From: Cocos nucifera
Lineage: Eukaryota; Streptophyta; Magnoliopsida; Arecales; Arecaceae
Length of the DNA: 64,000 bases
Direction: 5' to 3'
Assembly (NCBI GenBank): GCA_006176705.1
Contig: QRFJ01005788.1
Location: 1-64,000 of the forward strand
A program made the translations under genes and the position numbers. Under the pieces are notes generated by a model, which was given only the letters and a program-made list of their open reading frames with translations, did not search any database and was not told the origin of the DNA. Positions 23,509-35,372 of this stretch are shown piece by piece; the stretch's first letter is position 1, and the number at the start of each line of letters is the position of its first letter.

Positions 23509-25750
23509 TGTTAGATATGTATGTCCTGAAAGTCAAAATTGGCTGACACTTATTATACACTTCTAAGGACAAAATTATAATTTTGATTATAAATAATAAA
23601 ATGAGTTATTTTCTAATATAATGTATATTTAGTGTCTGTGATACATCCCTTGAATTAATGGCAATGATAGTTCTTATTTTCAAGAGTTGAAAATTTAAAA
23701 CATAAATTTTTATTATTAACTCATAAAATGCTTCCGATCGTAGGATCATCATGAGGATGGCGATTGATCCAGAATGTTGGTGTATGATCCCTTCTTTAGG
23801 ATAGATGAGTCTTGAGTCTACGATGTAGAGGCATCGGAGCGAGAGTATAGATACTTATTAGAGAACGAGGGCACTGAGCATGACCACCTCGAGCAGTCAT
23901 TAGAAAGTCTACCTTCTCATCGATGACTGGCTCAAAGCTATAGTTGTGTGTCTAATTCTTTGACCTGAGGTGCATCGGTAGTTCATCTTGAGGATGTTAT
24001 AGTTTAACTACACTATAACTCGGTCTCCTAGTCTTTTGAAATTCTTAGGTGTATGTTGGCTATAGCATGTTTATTGTAGGAATTGGATTGCACCAATAGA
24101 GAATCTATCTACCTCGGTAGATGAAGAGTAGCCCTATGATGATCATGAGAATCAAGTCCATAAACCCATGGCCATGGCAGAGTGAAATAATAGAAAGAGT
24201 TTCTATTAAGGTTTTCACATTGGACTTGATCAATGATTAATCATATGACGGATATTAGGGTTTGACGAGATTACTTTAACCCTAATCCAGTCAGAACTCA
24301 AGATAGAAGAACTTAATCACATAGGTAACTACACCAAAAGGTTCATTTTCAGTTCTGATGGGTTGCCACCATATGCTACTAGGTGTCACTGGTGGATTTT
24401 AAGAGCAATTAGAATAATTTAGATGATCAATCATACTAGTTGTCTGAATCAGAAAAGTTTTGATCTATCGGAAGGTGTTTCGATGACGTCGATGATAGAG
24501 ATCGTGACATATCTCATTACCATACGATCGATGATGTCGACTAACCTAATTTAATTGATTTGAATTAGATTCAATTAGGTTTAAGAAAATCATGCTAGCA
24601 TACAATTGAGCCTAATGTTCTCCTTTAATTATCATTAAAAGTTGTCTCGACTGAGGTAAATATGTTTGGGCTCACTCAGGTACTTTTACATGGTCTGACT
24701 AGAGCTTATTCAGGTCAGAAAAATATTATCTTAATTTATGAGATGAATTTGAGACAACACCTATCATTTTTCATCACCTGCTAAATCTTATCTTTTGACT
24801 TTGGTCAAACGTTGATCTTTGACACTTAAACATCTACCCATGTATCATGCACCCATAGGAGAGAAGATGGGGCTTTGTCCTCCTACTAAAAATAGAAAGG
24901 GAGGGGGCGCATGCCTAGGGAGGCATGCACCTAAGGATAATGACGCCTGGAGTCCCATACAAATGGGACTTTAAGTTACTTCGAGGACTCTACTTAGGTG
25001 GTGCCAAAGACTTGTCTTTGATCAGTCTTGGTGCCATTTAAGGATGATTCAGAGGGCTCTCATCTGATTGGATCAGATGATGTCATCCCACTAATCAAAT
25101 TTAGATCTGATTGCACAAAAGCCCATGATTGGTCGAGATGATGTGGCATTGCATAGCGCAATAGGATCTATAAAAACCCTGTCTGCGCCATGATCCAGAG
25201 AGTTTGACCAATTGCCTATGCCACAAGGCTGCCCCTCTCCCTCCTCCATGCCATCTTCAAGTCCTCTTTCTCTTAACCATGCCTAAAAATTTTTGGACTT
25301 CAGTTTGGTGCGATCCAAGCAAGAGAAAGACGACAGGAAAAGAAAGAAGGCAGCACTACTGCAAGAGATAACTCACATCTTCGAAAGAAGTTTTGATGAT
25401 CTTCAAAATCAGATCCAAATCTAATTTTTGGAGAGGTGATAAAGAAGGAAAAGATCTCTAGATTCTATCCGAGTGGATACTGGTAGAGATCAGATACTTA
25501 CGTGGCTAGATCTAGAACCTCAGACAGACATCAGGATCATCATAGGGTAATCAAATTACCCTCAATAAGATAAATTAAATTAGATTTAATTTATTTTTTA
25601 TTTTATTTTATTTTATTTTATTAGATCAATAATATCATATCTGAAAAGTCTCAGATCTAATCTGAATCCAAGAGAAAAATTTTTGAAATATCTCTCTTGA
25701 TCCGATCATATCTGAACGAACCGGATCTGAAAAACTAGATTTTTCCTTCA
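23509..25750 (+). repeat. 5' LTR of A2 (2242 bp)
   Basis: Starts TGTTAGATATG and ends CCTTCA directly before the primer site. No gene. The inverted counterpart is the A1 LTR at 852-3101. Confidence 0.92.
25168..25176 (+). promoter_or_regulatory. Probable TATA box in A2 5' LTR
   Basis: CTATAAAAA, with the same surroundings in the 3' LTR at 33218. It would place the transcript start about 30 bases downstream, leaving roughly 550 bases of R-U5. Function inferred. Confidence 0.55.
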
Positions 25751-25767
25751 ACTGGTATCAGAGCCAG
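25751..25767 (+). other. Primer binding site of A2 (initiator-Met tRNA type)
   Basis: ACTGGTATCAGAGCCAG begins at the first base after the LTR. TGGTATCAGAGC is the standard plant copia primer site, complementary to the 3' end of initiator methionine tRNA. Confidence 0.9.
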
Positions 25768-27622
25768 GTTATATTTTCCATTAGATCTAATTTTATTTTT
25801 GATCTAATAATTAGATGATTTCAGATGTCACATGAGATATCATTAGATTTAAAATTAAGAAAAATTAAAAATTAAATAATTTAGATCTAAGTTATATAAG
25901 ATGCATGACTAGTTGTAGAATAGAATTATTCTATATATAGTCTTGCATGATCATAATTTAATTTAATTAATTATAATTTTTAGATATATTTATTTATTAT
26001 TTTTTGATGTTATAAATATTATAATAAGATCTAAAAAATAAAAAATAAAGTTATTTAATTTTTGTTCATTTGAGATATGATGAATGCATGTTTATACTAG
26101 TTGTAGAATAGTTCTACATAATTATCTAGAATAAAACTTATTTTGATATGATCAATTTAAATTTAATTTTTTAGATGATCATGAGATAATTAGATCTGAA
26201 AACATGCATGATATGATACATGAAGATGTATACAAAACATATTTATAGTTAGATTAATTTTTATATATGAGATATACGATGTAGATTTAACTAGTTTTAT
26301 AGTTTTCATATTTCTGATTAAGACGTTCCCCTTGATCGTCCGATCATAAGAATAAAGTAGAATTTAAATGCCCTCTCCTCCCATTCGATGGGATGTTCTT
26401 ATGATGTGTAGGGGTGCTGCACATTCATCCTTAATCAAAAATCCAAAACTTATTTTCAACAAAACCCTAGATCCTGAAATCCTAAGATTTTCTTTACATA
26501 TTTTGTTTGCAAATCCTAAACTTAATTAAGAATTAAGATTATGAAATATGTTGAGTCTAAAAATTAAGAATTTTTAGATTTAAGATATATTCATAAAATT
26601 GGGTTCGGACTTGGGTAGCTCAATTAGGTCTAGCGGTTGATCAAATTGAATCAAGAGTTGGTTAGATGGGATCAAGAGTGCTCAAATTGACTAGCCTAAT
26701 AGGATTAAGTCTGGATCAAAATTGAATCACATGAGCGATCGATCAAGCTAAGACCTAATTAGGCTTAGTGGTTAGAGTCTGGATTGTAGGCTAACCGATT
26801 GGTTCTGGCTCAATAATTTAGTGTCTAAGGTAAGTCTGACAAATACGATCGATTGATTTTTAATTGGAAGCTACTCGACTCGAATGCATTCTTGTCGAGT
26901 TAATGACATATCCCTTCCACCAGTCTCACTTATCTGACCATATTTGTCGACCCAGTCCTGATCTAAGGTGGTTAACAATCCGAGCTAACCCATGCCACTA
27001 AGTTAGTCATAATTGTTATGGCTAGTGTAAGTCAAGTTTAAAGAGACCTAAATCAAATCTCTCTAAGAATACATTAAATCTAAGGTCTTCCACCATTGTA
27101 GATATGCGAGCCCTTCCCGAGGTTGATTGTTCTCGATTGGTCATAGTGGTTCAATTGCATTGGAAAGATGCAACCATATCTATTAGGCATTGGATGCTAC
27201 GGCCTGGAGAATAAATTGGGCTCAATATTTTGGATATGATGAGAGATCCAATTAGAAATCCAATCTATGCAAATGGTGGGTTTGACTTAACTAAGGAGTG
27301 GATCAATATTTCGGGCATGATGAGATTCATGAATTAGAGGCTAAGTTTGGGTGCACCATGATTAGAAAATCATTGGACAAGAGTTGTCCACTCATTGGCT
27401 AACCCATCATCAATAACTGTTAGGTGAGATGATGAGTCAGTTGATGGGACTACACCACCCATTAGAAATCTATAATCATGGAGATTTTCGCATCTCTACA
27501 GAGGGAGTGTAGGGATCCAAAAAAATAGTGGAAGCTAATTTATTTAAAAATTAAATCCCTAAATAAATTGATCAAGTTTTAATTACAATATCTAACTAGA
27601 AACTTTGATTCTCTATAGAAAA
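25768..27622 (+). other. Long untranslated leader of A2
   Basis: About 1.85 kb with no open frame of note between the primer site and gag. The first 850 bases match the A1 leader at 1-851 (inverted), so the leader is a family trait. I see no coding or RNA gene in it. Confidence 0.75.
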
Positions 27623-28420
27623 ATGTCTGCATCCAACCCACTAGCACATATCCTGGACACCCGTAGACTGATCGGATCCAATTACAAGGATTGGCTCCAA
27701 AACTTCAAAATTGTTTAGGGTTCTGAGAAGTTAACTCATGTTTTGGACCAAGATCCCCCCATCTTACTAGCTCATCCATCCGCTGAATAAAGAGCGTCTC
27801 TTGACAAGTGGACAGACGAAGATAACAAGGCCAGATACTACATGTTGGGCTCGATGTCTGATGAGCTTCAGCACCAACATGAAGATATCAGGACTGTCCA
27901 TCAAATGTTGGCTTACCTATAAGAGATGTTTGGTGAACAGAGTCGTGCAGCCAAATATCAGATCACTAAACGATAATTCAAGGCTAAAATGCATGATGGA
28001 CAGTCAGTCCAAGATCATTATCTGATGATGATCAATGACTTGGAAGAGCTTGAGAAGCTCGGAGTGAAGTTGGACCTGGATCTGCAGAATGATATAATTC
28101 TGTAATCCTTGACTGATGCATATGGATAGTTCATCATAAACTACCATATGCATAAACTTTAAAATACTCTGGCCGAGCTTATGTACATGCTGGTTACTAC
28201 TGAGCTTTCAATGAAAGGTTCTAAAGGCTCAGTATTCACTATGGAATGGACTTTTTCCAAGAGAAAATCTTTTGGAAAAAAGAAGTCTGTGAAAAAGTAG
28301 GTGGAAGGAGGAAAGAAAAAGAAGGCAGAGCCAAAAAAGAAGGCCGCTGATAAAGAAAAATATTTTTATTGCAATACTGACGGCCACTGAAAGTAGAATT
28401 GTCCTTCATACCTGGCCATC
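27623..28420 (+). pseudogene. gag: Copia A2 gag remnant
   Basis: The start is chosen at ATG 27623 (MSASNPLAHILDTRRLIG), which matches the usual copia gag opening with the L-x-G-x-NYxxWL motif (NYKDWLQNF). The UBN2-type gag core follows (ARYYMLGSMSDELQHQH, QSVQDHYLMMINDLEELEKLG, NYHMHKL). A lysine-rich stretch leads to a decayed zinc knuckle near 28360-28400 (YFYCNTDGH), where the first Cys is Tyr and a stop replaces part of the box. At least eight in-frame stops, most explained by CAG/CAA to TAG/TAA. Confidence 0.82.
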
Positions 28421-28453
28421 CTAAAAAATAAGAAGGCAGGTCCTTTTGGAGGT

Positions 28454-28900
28454 ATGCTCGTTATTGAATCTAACCTTATGATTTTTTCTGCATCCAGTTG
28501 GGTGCTTGACTTTGGTTCTAGTGCTCATTTGTGCACTTCCATGCAGGGTCTTGAGGATATCAGAAGGTTGAGAGATGGTAAGATGATCCTACATGTCGAA
28601 AATGGAGCAAGAGTTGCTGTTGTGGTCGTGGGAACCTACCCTCTTTGACTACCATCTGGTTTAGATTTAGTACTTAGGGATTGTTATTATGTGCCTGCAC
28701 CAAGTAGGAATTTGATTTCTATTTCATATTTAGCACAAGAAGGCTATGTAATTAGTTTTCTTAAGGACCATTGTAATATTCTTTATGAAAGAAATAAAAT
28801 TGCAAGTAATTTTCTAATTCATGGTCTTTACCAGTTACATATTGATGTATCTATTTTTAATATCGAACAAAATATGAATGCCATAAAATCAAAATGACCC
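28454..28900 (+). pseudogene. pol: Copia A2 protease remnant
   Basis: SWVLDFGSSAHLCTSMQGL contains the protease active-site Asp at 28508, but the usual D-S/T-G triplet reads D-F-G. A stop at 28646-28648 is followed by the second protease part (PSRNLISISYLAQEGYVISF) up to 28897. It is continuous with gag in the same region, as in copia polyproteins. Confidence 0.75.
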
Positions 28901-28909
28901 AGGAATAGT

Positions 28910-29790
28910 CCAAATGATAGGTATCTATGGCACCTTAGACCAGATCATATAGTAGAAGATAAGATTAACAAATTGGAGAAAATTGGGCTATTGAGTCCAT
29001 TGACTTTTGAGTCATATCTAATTTGTGAATCATGTCTTCATGGCAAAATAACTAAACTCTCTTTTATGGGACATGGGAAAAGGGCCACGAATTTACTTGC
29101 CCTAGTACATACTGATGTATACAGCCCATTAGATGTGCCGACTAGAGGCAATTTTGTCTACTTTATAACCTTCACTGATAATTTATCTCAGTATGGGTAT
29201 GTGTATCTTATGAGATACAAGTCTGAAGCCTTTGAAAAATTTAAAGAATTCAGACATAAAGTAGAAAAGCAAACTGAAAAACTCATTAAGGTTCTTCGAT
29301 CAGATTGAGGAGGTGAATATCTTAGTCAAAAATTTCTAAACTATCTTAAGCAAAAAAGTATAGTCTCTCAATAGACTTTACCTAAAATACCTCAACTCAA
29401 CGAGATTTTAGAATGGAGGAATCAGATCCTATTAGATATGGTCCAATCCATGATGAGCTTCACAAACCTCTCAGATTTTCTTTAGGGACACAATTTGTTA
29501 ACTGCTATATATTTACTGAATAGGGTTCCTTCTAAAATCGTTCCTATCACACCATATAAGATATGGCATGGTAAGAAACCAAGTCTGAGTCATCTCAGAA
29601 TTTGGGATTGTTTGGCTCATGTCAAAAGACAACAAGCGAATAAGTTAGACTATAGGTCCTTTAGAGCTCGATTCATAGGATATCCTAAAGAGTCATTAAG
29701 ATATTATTTCTATATTCTAGAAGATCATAATATAATTATGAGTCGACATGCCATCTTTCTTGAAAAATAATTTATTCAAGATGACGGCAT
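28910..29790 (+). pseudogene. pol: Copia A2 integrase remnant
   Basis: The pre-integrase zinc motif is present (LWHLRPDHI, ICESCLHGK). The first Asp is kept in LALVHTDVYSP, the second in KVLRSD at 29304-29306 just before a stop, and the third acidic residue in EILEWRN near 29402-29420. The C-terminal region is open at 29495-29770 (MLTAIYLLNRVPSK, PYKIWHGKKPSLSHLRIWDC, ARFIGYPKES). Stops at 29307 and 29371 interrupt it. Confidence 0.8.
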
Positions 29791-29849
29791 TGGAAAGCAG
29801 ATCAAGCTAGAGAAGAAAGTCTCCCAAGAGCAAAACAGCTAAGGACCCT

Positions 29850-30990
29850 TTGGAACCAAATCATGTTGAGCCAATACAATCACTACCTACTCCACCTCGT
29901 AGATCGAAAAGAGTTTTCCATCCCCGTGAAAGGTACTTAGGTACTATTTCAGAGGAAGTAGAGAAAATATTTTTCGTAGGTAATGGAGTTCATGGTGATG
30001 ATCCTAAAATCTATAACAAAACGATATCAGATACCGACTCCGAGAAATGGTTAGAGGCAATGAAGTCAGAAATTGACTCAATGCACTCAAACCAAATCTG
30101 GACCTTAGTAGATCCATCAGAAGGTATAATACCTATTGGATGTAAATAGATTTATAAGAGAAAGATTGGTGCAGATGGAAACGTAGAGATATTCAAAGCT
30201 AGATTAGTGGCAAAAGGTTATAGTCAGCGCGAAAGCATTGACTATCAAGATATCTTTTTGCTAGTAGCCATACTTAAATCCATTTGCATATTGCTTGATA
30301 TTGCAGCCTATTTCAATAATGAAATATGGCAAATGAATGTAAAAACGGTGTTCTTAAATGGATATCTTAAGGAAGATATCTATATGGAATAGTCGCTGGG
30401 TTTCACATCCAGTGATATCGATCACAAAGTATGCAAGCTGCAAAGGTCCATATATGGACTTAAATAAGCATCTCGAAGCTGAAATACTCATTTCAATGAT
30501 ATGATCAAATTATTTGATTTCATCAAGAACAAGAAGAAATTATGTATTTTCAGAAAGATCAGTGGGAGCGCTATTGTCTTCCTCATACTATACGTGGATG
30601 ATATCCTTCTTATTGGGAATAATATTCTCATGTTGACCATAGTTAAAATGTAGTTATCTAAAGAATTCTCCATGAAAGACCTAGGAGAAGCATCCTTCAT
30701 TCTAGGAATTAAAGTCTATAGAGAAAGACCGAATAGGATGCTCAATCTTTCATAGAAGATGTACATAGAGAAAGTGCTAAAAAGGTTTAGCATGGAAAAC
30801 TCCAAGAGATGATTGGTACCCTTCAGACATGGCATTCATTTCTCCAAGAAAATATGTCCCAACACGCCAGAGGAGATTGAACACATGAGTAAGATCCCTT
30901 ATGCTTCTGCAATAGAGAGCCTCATATATGCCATGCATGTACATGACCTGATATAGCCCATGCTGTGAGTGTCACGAGCAGATATCAGTC
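29850..30990 (+). pseudogene. pol: Copia A2 reverse transcriptase remnant
   Basis: 29850-30149 reads PRRSKRVFHPRERYLG and the RT start (WLEAMKSEIDSMHSNQIWTL). One stop later KRKIGADGNVEIFKARLVAK and EIWQMNVKTVFLNGYL follow. The catalytic YVDD is intact at 30591-30602. KDLGEASFILGIKVYRERP and the later blocks are broken by stops from 30750 on. Confidence 0.82.
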
Positions 30991-31017
30991 GAATCTAGAT
31001 GAAGAACACTAACTTCT

Positions 31018-31569
31018 ATGAAATGTATCATTAAGTACTTAAGAAGAACTAAGGATATGTTCTTAGTTTTTGGTAATGGAGAACTCAAAGTCCAAGGGTA
31101 TATTGACTCGGATTTTATGTCCAATATAGATGATCGAAAGTCGATATCTGAGAATTTGTTTGTGTGTAATGGTGGTGCTGTCAATTGGAAGAGTTTCAAA
31201 CAGACAGTAATAGCAGATTCTACCATAGAAGCAGAATACATCGCTGCATTGAAAGCTATGAAGGAGGCATTCTAGTATAAGAAGTTCACCATAGAGATTG
31301 GAGTGATCCCATCAGATGCCATTTCTCTGTACTGCGATAGTAATGGCACCATAGCCCTAGCTAAGGAGCCGAGATCTCACCAACAATCTAAACACATCGA
31401 GCGGCGATACCACCTCATCCGCGATTACCTCAAGAAAGGATATGTGGAAGTCAAGAGAGTCCACTCTACAGACAATGCGACGGATCCACTCACAAAGCCA
31501 TTGAGCCAGCAGAAGATCGAAGCCCACCTTGAGAAAATGGGACTTAGATTTATAGTCAATTGGCTTTAG
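31018..31569 (+). pseudogene. pol: Copia A2 RNase H remnant, end of pol
   Basis: The open stretches at 31018-31275 and 31303-31569 are separated by one stop. RNase H acidic positions are visible: QGYIDSDFM, STIEAEYIAALKA and LYCDSNGTIALAKEP. The end reads NATDPLTKPLSQQK and FIVNWL, with the stop at 31567-31569, 14 bases before the LTR. This is the best-kept part of A2. Confidence 0.85.
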
Positions 31570-31583
31570 GTCAAGCGAGAGTT

Positions 31584-33797
31584 TGCTAGATATGTGTGCC
31601 CTAGAAGCCAGAATAGACTGATACTTGTTATACACTTCTAAGGGCTAAATTATAATTTTAACTATAAATAATAAAATGATATATTTTCTATCATAATGTG
31701 TACTTAGTGTTTGTGATACATCCCTTGAGTTAATGGCAATGATAATTCTTATTTTCAAGAGTTGAAAATTTAAGACATAAATTTTCATTATTAACTCATA
31801 AAATGCTCCTGATCGTAGGATCATCATGAGGATGGTGATTGATCCGGAAGGTTAGTGTACAATCGTTTCTTTAGGATAGATGAGTCTTAAGTCTACGATG
31901 TAGAGACATCGAAATGAGAGTACAGGTACTCATTAGAGAAGGAGGGTACTAAGCGTGACCACCTCGAGCAGTCATTAGGAAGTCTACCTTTTCGTCGATG
32001 ACTGGCTCAAAGCTGTAATTGTGTGTCTGATTCTTTGACCTGAGGTTTATCGGTAGTTCATCTTGAGAGTTTTATAGTTTGACTACTTGCATCAATAAGG
32101 AATCTATCTACCTCGATAGATGAGGAGTAGCCCTATGATGATCATGACAATCAAGTCCATAAGCCCATGGCCATGGTAGAGTGAAATAATAGAAAGAGTT
32201 TCTATTAAGATTTTCACATTGGACTTGAATCAATGATTAATCATATGATGAATATTAGGGTTTGACGAGATTACCTTAATCCTAATCAAGTCGGGGCTCA
32301 AGATAGAAGAACTTAATCACATAGGTAGCTGCACCAAGAGGTTCATTTTCAGTTCTGATGAGTTGCCACCATATGCTGCTAGGTGTCACTGGTGGATTTT
32401 GAGAGCAATTAGAATGATTTAGATGATCAATCATACTAGTTGTCTGAATCAGAAAAGTTATGATCCATCGGAAAGGTGTTTCAATGATGTCGATGATAGT
32501 GATCGTGACATATCTCATTATCATACAGAACTGAACCTAACTGGATCACACAAACAAGAGTTTCGATCTGGATATCATCAATTGAACTAACCCAATTCAA
32601 TTGATTTGAATTAGATTCAATTAGGTTCAAAAAAAACGTGCTAGCACATAATTGAGCCTAATATTCTCCTTTAATTATCATTAAAAGTTATTTCGACTGA
32701 GCCAAATATGTTTGGGCTCACTCAGGTACCTTTACTTGATCTGACTGAAGCTTGTCCAGGTTAGAAAAGGGTTGTCTTAATTTATGAGATGAAATTGAGA
32801 CAACACCTACCATTTTCCATCACTTGCTAAATCTTGTCTTTTGACTTTGGTCAAACGTTGACCTTTGACGCTTTTGACATCTGCCCATGTGTCATGCACC
32901 CATAAGAGAGAAGATGAAATTTTGTCCCCCTACTAAAAAGTGGAAAGGGAGGGGGCGCACACCTAGGAAGGCATGCGCCCAAGGATAATGACGCCTAGAG
33001 TCCCAAACAAATGAGACTCTAGGTTACTTTAGGGACTCTACCTAGGTGGCACCAAAGATTTATCTTTGACCAATCTTGGTGCCATTTAAGGATGATTCAA
33101 AGGGGCTCTCATCTGATTGGATCAGATGATGTCATCCCACCAATCAGATTTAGATTTGATTGCACAAAAAGTTATAATAGGCCGAAACGATGTGGCACTG
33201 CATGGCGCAACAAGATCTATAAAAACCCTATCTGCATCAGATCTAGAGAGTCTGACCAATTGCCTATGCCACAAGGCTGCCCCTCTCCCTCCTCCATGCC
33301 ATCTTCGGGTCCTCTCTCTTCTATCCACGCCCAAGAATTTTTAGGCTTCAGTTTGGTGCGATCCAACCAAGAGAAAGACGATAGAAAATGGAAGAAGGCA
33401 GCACTGCTGCAAGAGACAACTCACATCTTCAAAAAAAATTTTAATGATCTTCAAAATCAGATCCAGATCTGATTTTTGGAGCGGTGATAAAGAAGGAGAA
33501 GATCTTCAAATCCTATCTAAGTAGATACTGATAGTGGCTAGGCACTTGCATGGCTAGATCTAGAACCTCATGCAGACATTAGGATCATCATAGAATAATC
33601 AGATTATCCTCAATAAGTTAAATTAAATTAAATTAAATTTATTTTTTATTTTATTTTATTTTATTTATTAGATCAATAATATCATAGTTGGAAAGTCTCA
33701 AATCTAATCTGGATCCAAGAAAAAAATTTTTGAAATATCTCTCTTGATCTAATCAAATCTAAACGAACCTAATCCAAAAAATTAAGTTTTTCATTCA
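31584..33797 (+). repeat. 3' LTR of A2 (2214 bp)
   Basis: Follows a short purine-rich stretch (AAGCGAGAG at 31573-31581). Starts TGCTAGATATG and ends TTCATTCA before the target duplication. The 126-codon frame at 33092-33472 lies wholly in the LTR and is not a gene. Confidence 0.9.
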
Positions 33798-34405
33798 ATT
33801 ATTATATTATCATATATTATTATATTATTATTTTATTATAAAATATTATTACTAAAATAATAATATTATAATAATATTATATTGTATGATATAATATTAT
33901 GTTATAAAAATATTATAATATAACATAATATTATATTATATAACATTAATATATTATTATAATAATATTATTATATTATATATTATATTTATAATATAAA
34001 TATGTATATATTATATATTATGTATTATAATATATTATATATAATATATTATATTCTAATATATGGTTATATTTATAATATATATTATAATATATTGCTA
34101 TAATAATATTATTATAATATTATTATTATATAATATAATATAAATATTATTATAATATTATATTATATTATATTATATTTTTTATGAGGATATTTCATTC
34201 TAAATATGTCATCGTCAGATTACCAAATATTTAGTAATCTGGATAGCCACCTCTCCTCTTAATAATCTTGATTATCTCGTGAGAGGTAATCTAGATTACT
34301 TAGCAATCTGAATTACCTACTTAAAAAATATGCTAAATATGAAAATCTATTGAGGCCCTTTTAAATTATTATCAATCTAGATAGATTGTTGGCTACCAAA
34401 TGCAA
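33798..34405. repeat. AT-rich element, part right of A2
   Basis: Begins with the duplicated attat, continues the AT core to about 34190 and ends in the right terminus with TAATCTAGATTAC words and ACCAAATGCAA. No frame of note. Confidence 0.6.
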
Positions 34406-34911
34406 CATAAAAGAGGACTCTCTTGGGCATGTATCATAGGGAGCTTCTCCTTTTATTTTAGTGTGAAAATAATTTTCACACGAAGATGAGGTGTGAGGAG
34501 TCTTCTTAGATCAACTCTTTGACTGGTCAACTTCTTATCAAGTAAAGAGTCCAAATAAATTAGAGATTCTAGAAGTTTAAACATTTGCTAGCATGTTCAT
34601 CCAAAATTCTTCAGGATTTCTCATAAATCCTAATTCAATTAGATCTTCCATAGCCTAATCTTGAGTCCTTGACCAATTCTTTTTTGTGTGACCCCATAGA
34701 TTTTATTATGTCTAGCAGTAAGATATATTGTAATCTCTATCATCAATATTATTAAACTACTTTCAATAGATTAGAATAATTCTAACTCACTCAATAAGAA
34801 TTATCAATCATCAAGATAATCCTCATGAATCCCATAATCGACCAGTGATGCCTAGTAGCATGTAGTAGCATTTAAGCAGAACCAAATAGATGAACCCCTA
34901 GGTGTAATTAC
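34406..34911 (-). repeat. Copia LTR fragment C, third piece
   Basis: Plus-strand words TGCTAGCATGTTCATC (near 34590), CAATTAGATCTT and TTTGTGTGACCCC occur in the same order in the D LTRs (near 57897 and 50390), which are minus-strand LTRs. It ends where LTR half F begins, so C is truncated there. Confidence 0.55.
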
Positions 34912-35372
34912 CATTAGGATTAGGGGTGCTTCTAAGCCTCGAAAAGCTAAGGAAGGAGTCAGGATATTGACTTCAGGAGACTAGGACAGGTCTGGTTCTA
35001 GGGCTAGGACTGGTTTGGTCCTAGAGTGGAGGTTCTACCCTCACGATCATAAGACCCTAATTTGTAGGTCTTATGGGAGGCTAATCAGATCTTAGACCAG
35101 GTTTGGGTCTATGGAGTTGAGTGCATGATTAAACCATGGGTATACATACGTTTGAGTGAGAGCATTCGGATTGAGTTTTGTTGTGCAGGATCGCTTGACG
35201 TTGTTGAGAGTGAAGAAAGAGTGGGATGCGCCTCCTTCCTCCGTGCTTGGAGGCTGCCTCCTAGGGCACCTTGGCATGTAAAGAAACCAAAGAAAGGGAG
35301 AGATGTGGGAAGAAAATGGTTCTCTCTTACATTATCACTAAGGTTTACAATATACATGTATATATATATATA
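34912..35372 (+). repeat. Copia LTR F, left half, plus orientation
   Basis: Starts CATTAGGATTAG (TG end decayed to CA) and for about 280 bases mirrors 45650-45956 on the other side of the Athila element (shared words GGAGTCAGGAT, GGTTCTAGGGCTAGGAC, GTTGAGTGCATGAT). The last 190 bases differ from the right half. Frames at 35092-35397 are within this LTR or its flank and show no domain. Confidence 0.6.

Larger units (their letters stand above)
23509..33797 (+). mobile_element. Complete Ty1/copia element A2
   Basis: 5' LTR 23509-25750, primer site, 1.85 kb leader, gag, protease, integrase, RT, RNase H, then 3' LTR 31584-33797. The five bases attat flank both ends (23504-23508 and 33798-33802), a perfect target duplication inside the AT-rich element. 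The coding part has more than a dozen stops. The two LTRs differ by roughly a tenth to a fifth in the segments I compared, mostly transitions, which suggests an old insertion. Confidence 0.92.
21734..34405. mobile_element. AT-rich element with inverted termini, split by copia A2
   Basis: The left end reads TTGCATTTGGT (21734) and the right end ACCAAATGCAA (34395-34405), an 11-bp inverted match. Inside both ends are repeated TAATCTAGATTAC-type palindromic words (21770-21830 and 34230-34320). Between them lies a core of nearly pure A and T. With A2 removed the element is about 2.4 kb. No transposase frame is visible, so it would be non-autonomous. I could not find a convincing target duplication, so the superfamily is open. 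Confidence 0.5.

Noticed and set aside
25751..25767. Possible tRNA fragment
   Set aside because: Only the short complement of a tRNA 3' end is present, as expected for a primer binding site; no cloverleaf can be drawn.
33092..33472. 126-codon frame
   Set aside because: Lies wholly inside the A2 3' LTR, spans its promoter region and shows no domain.
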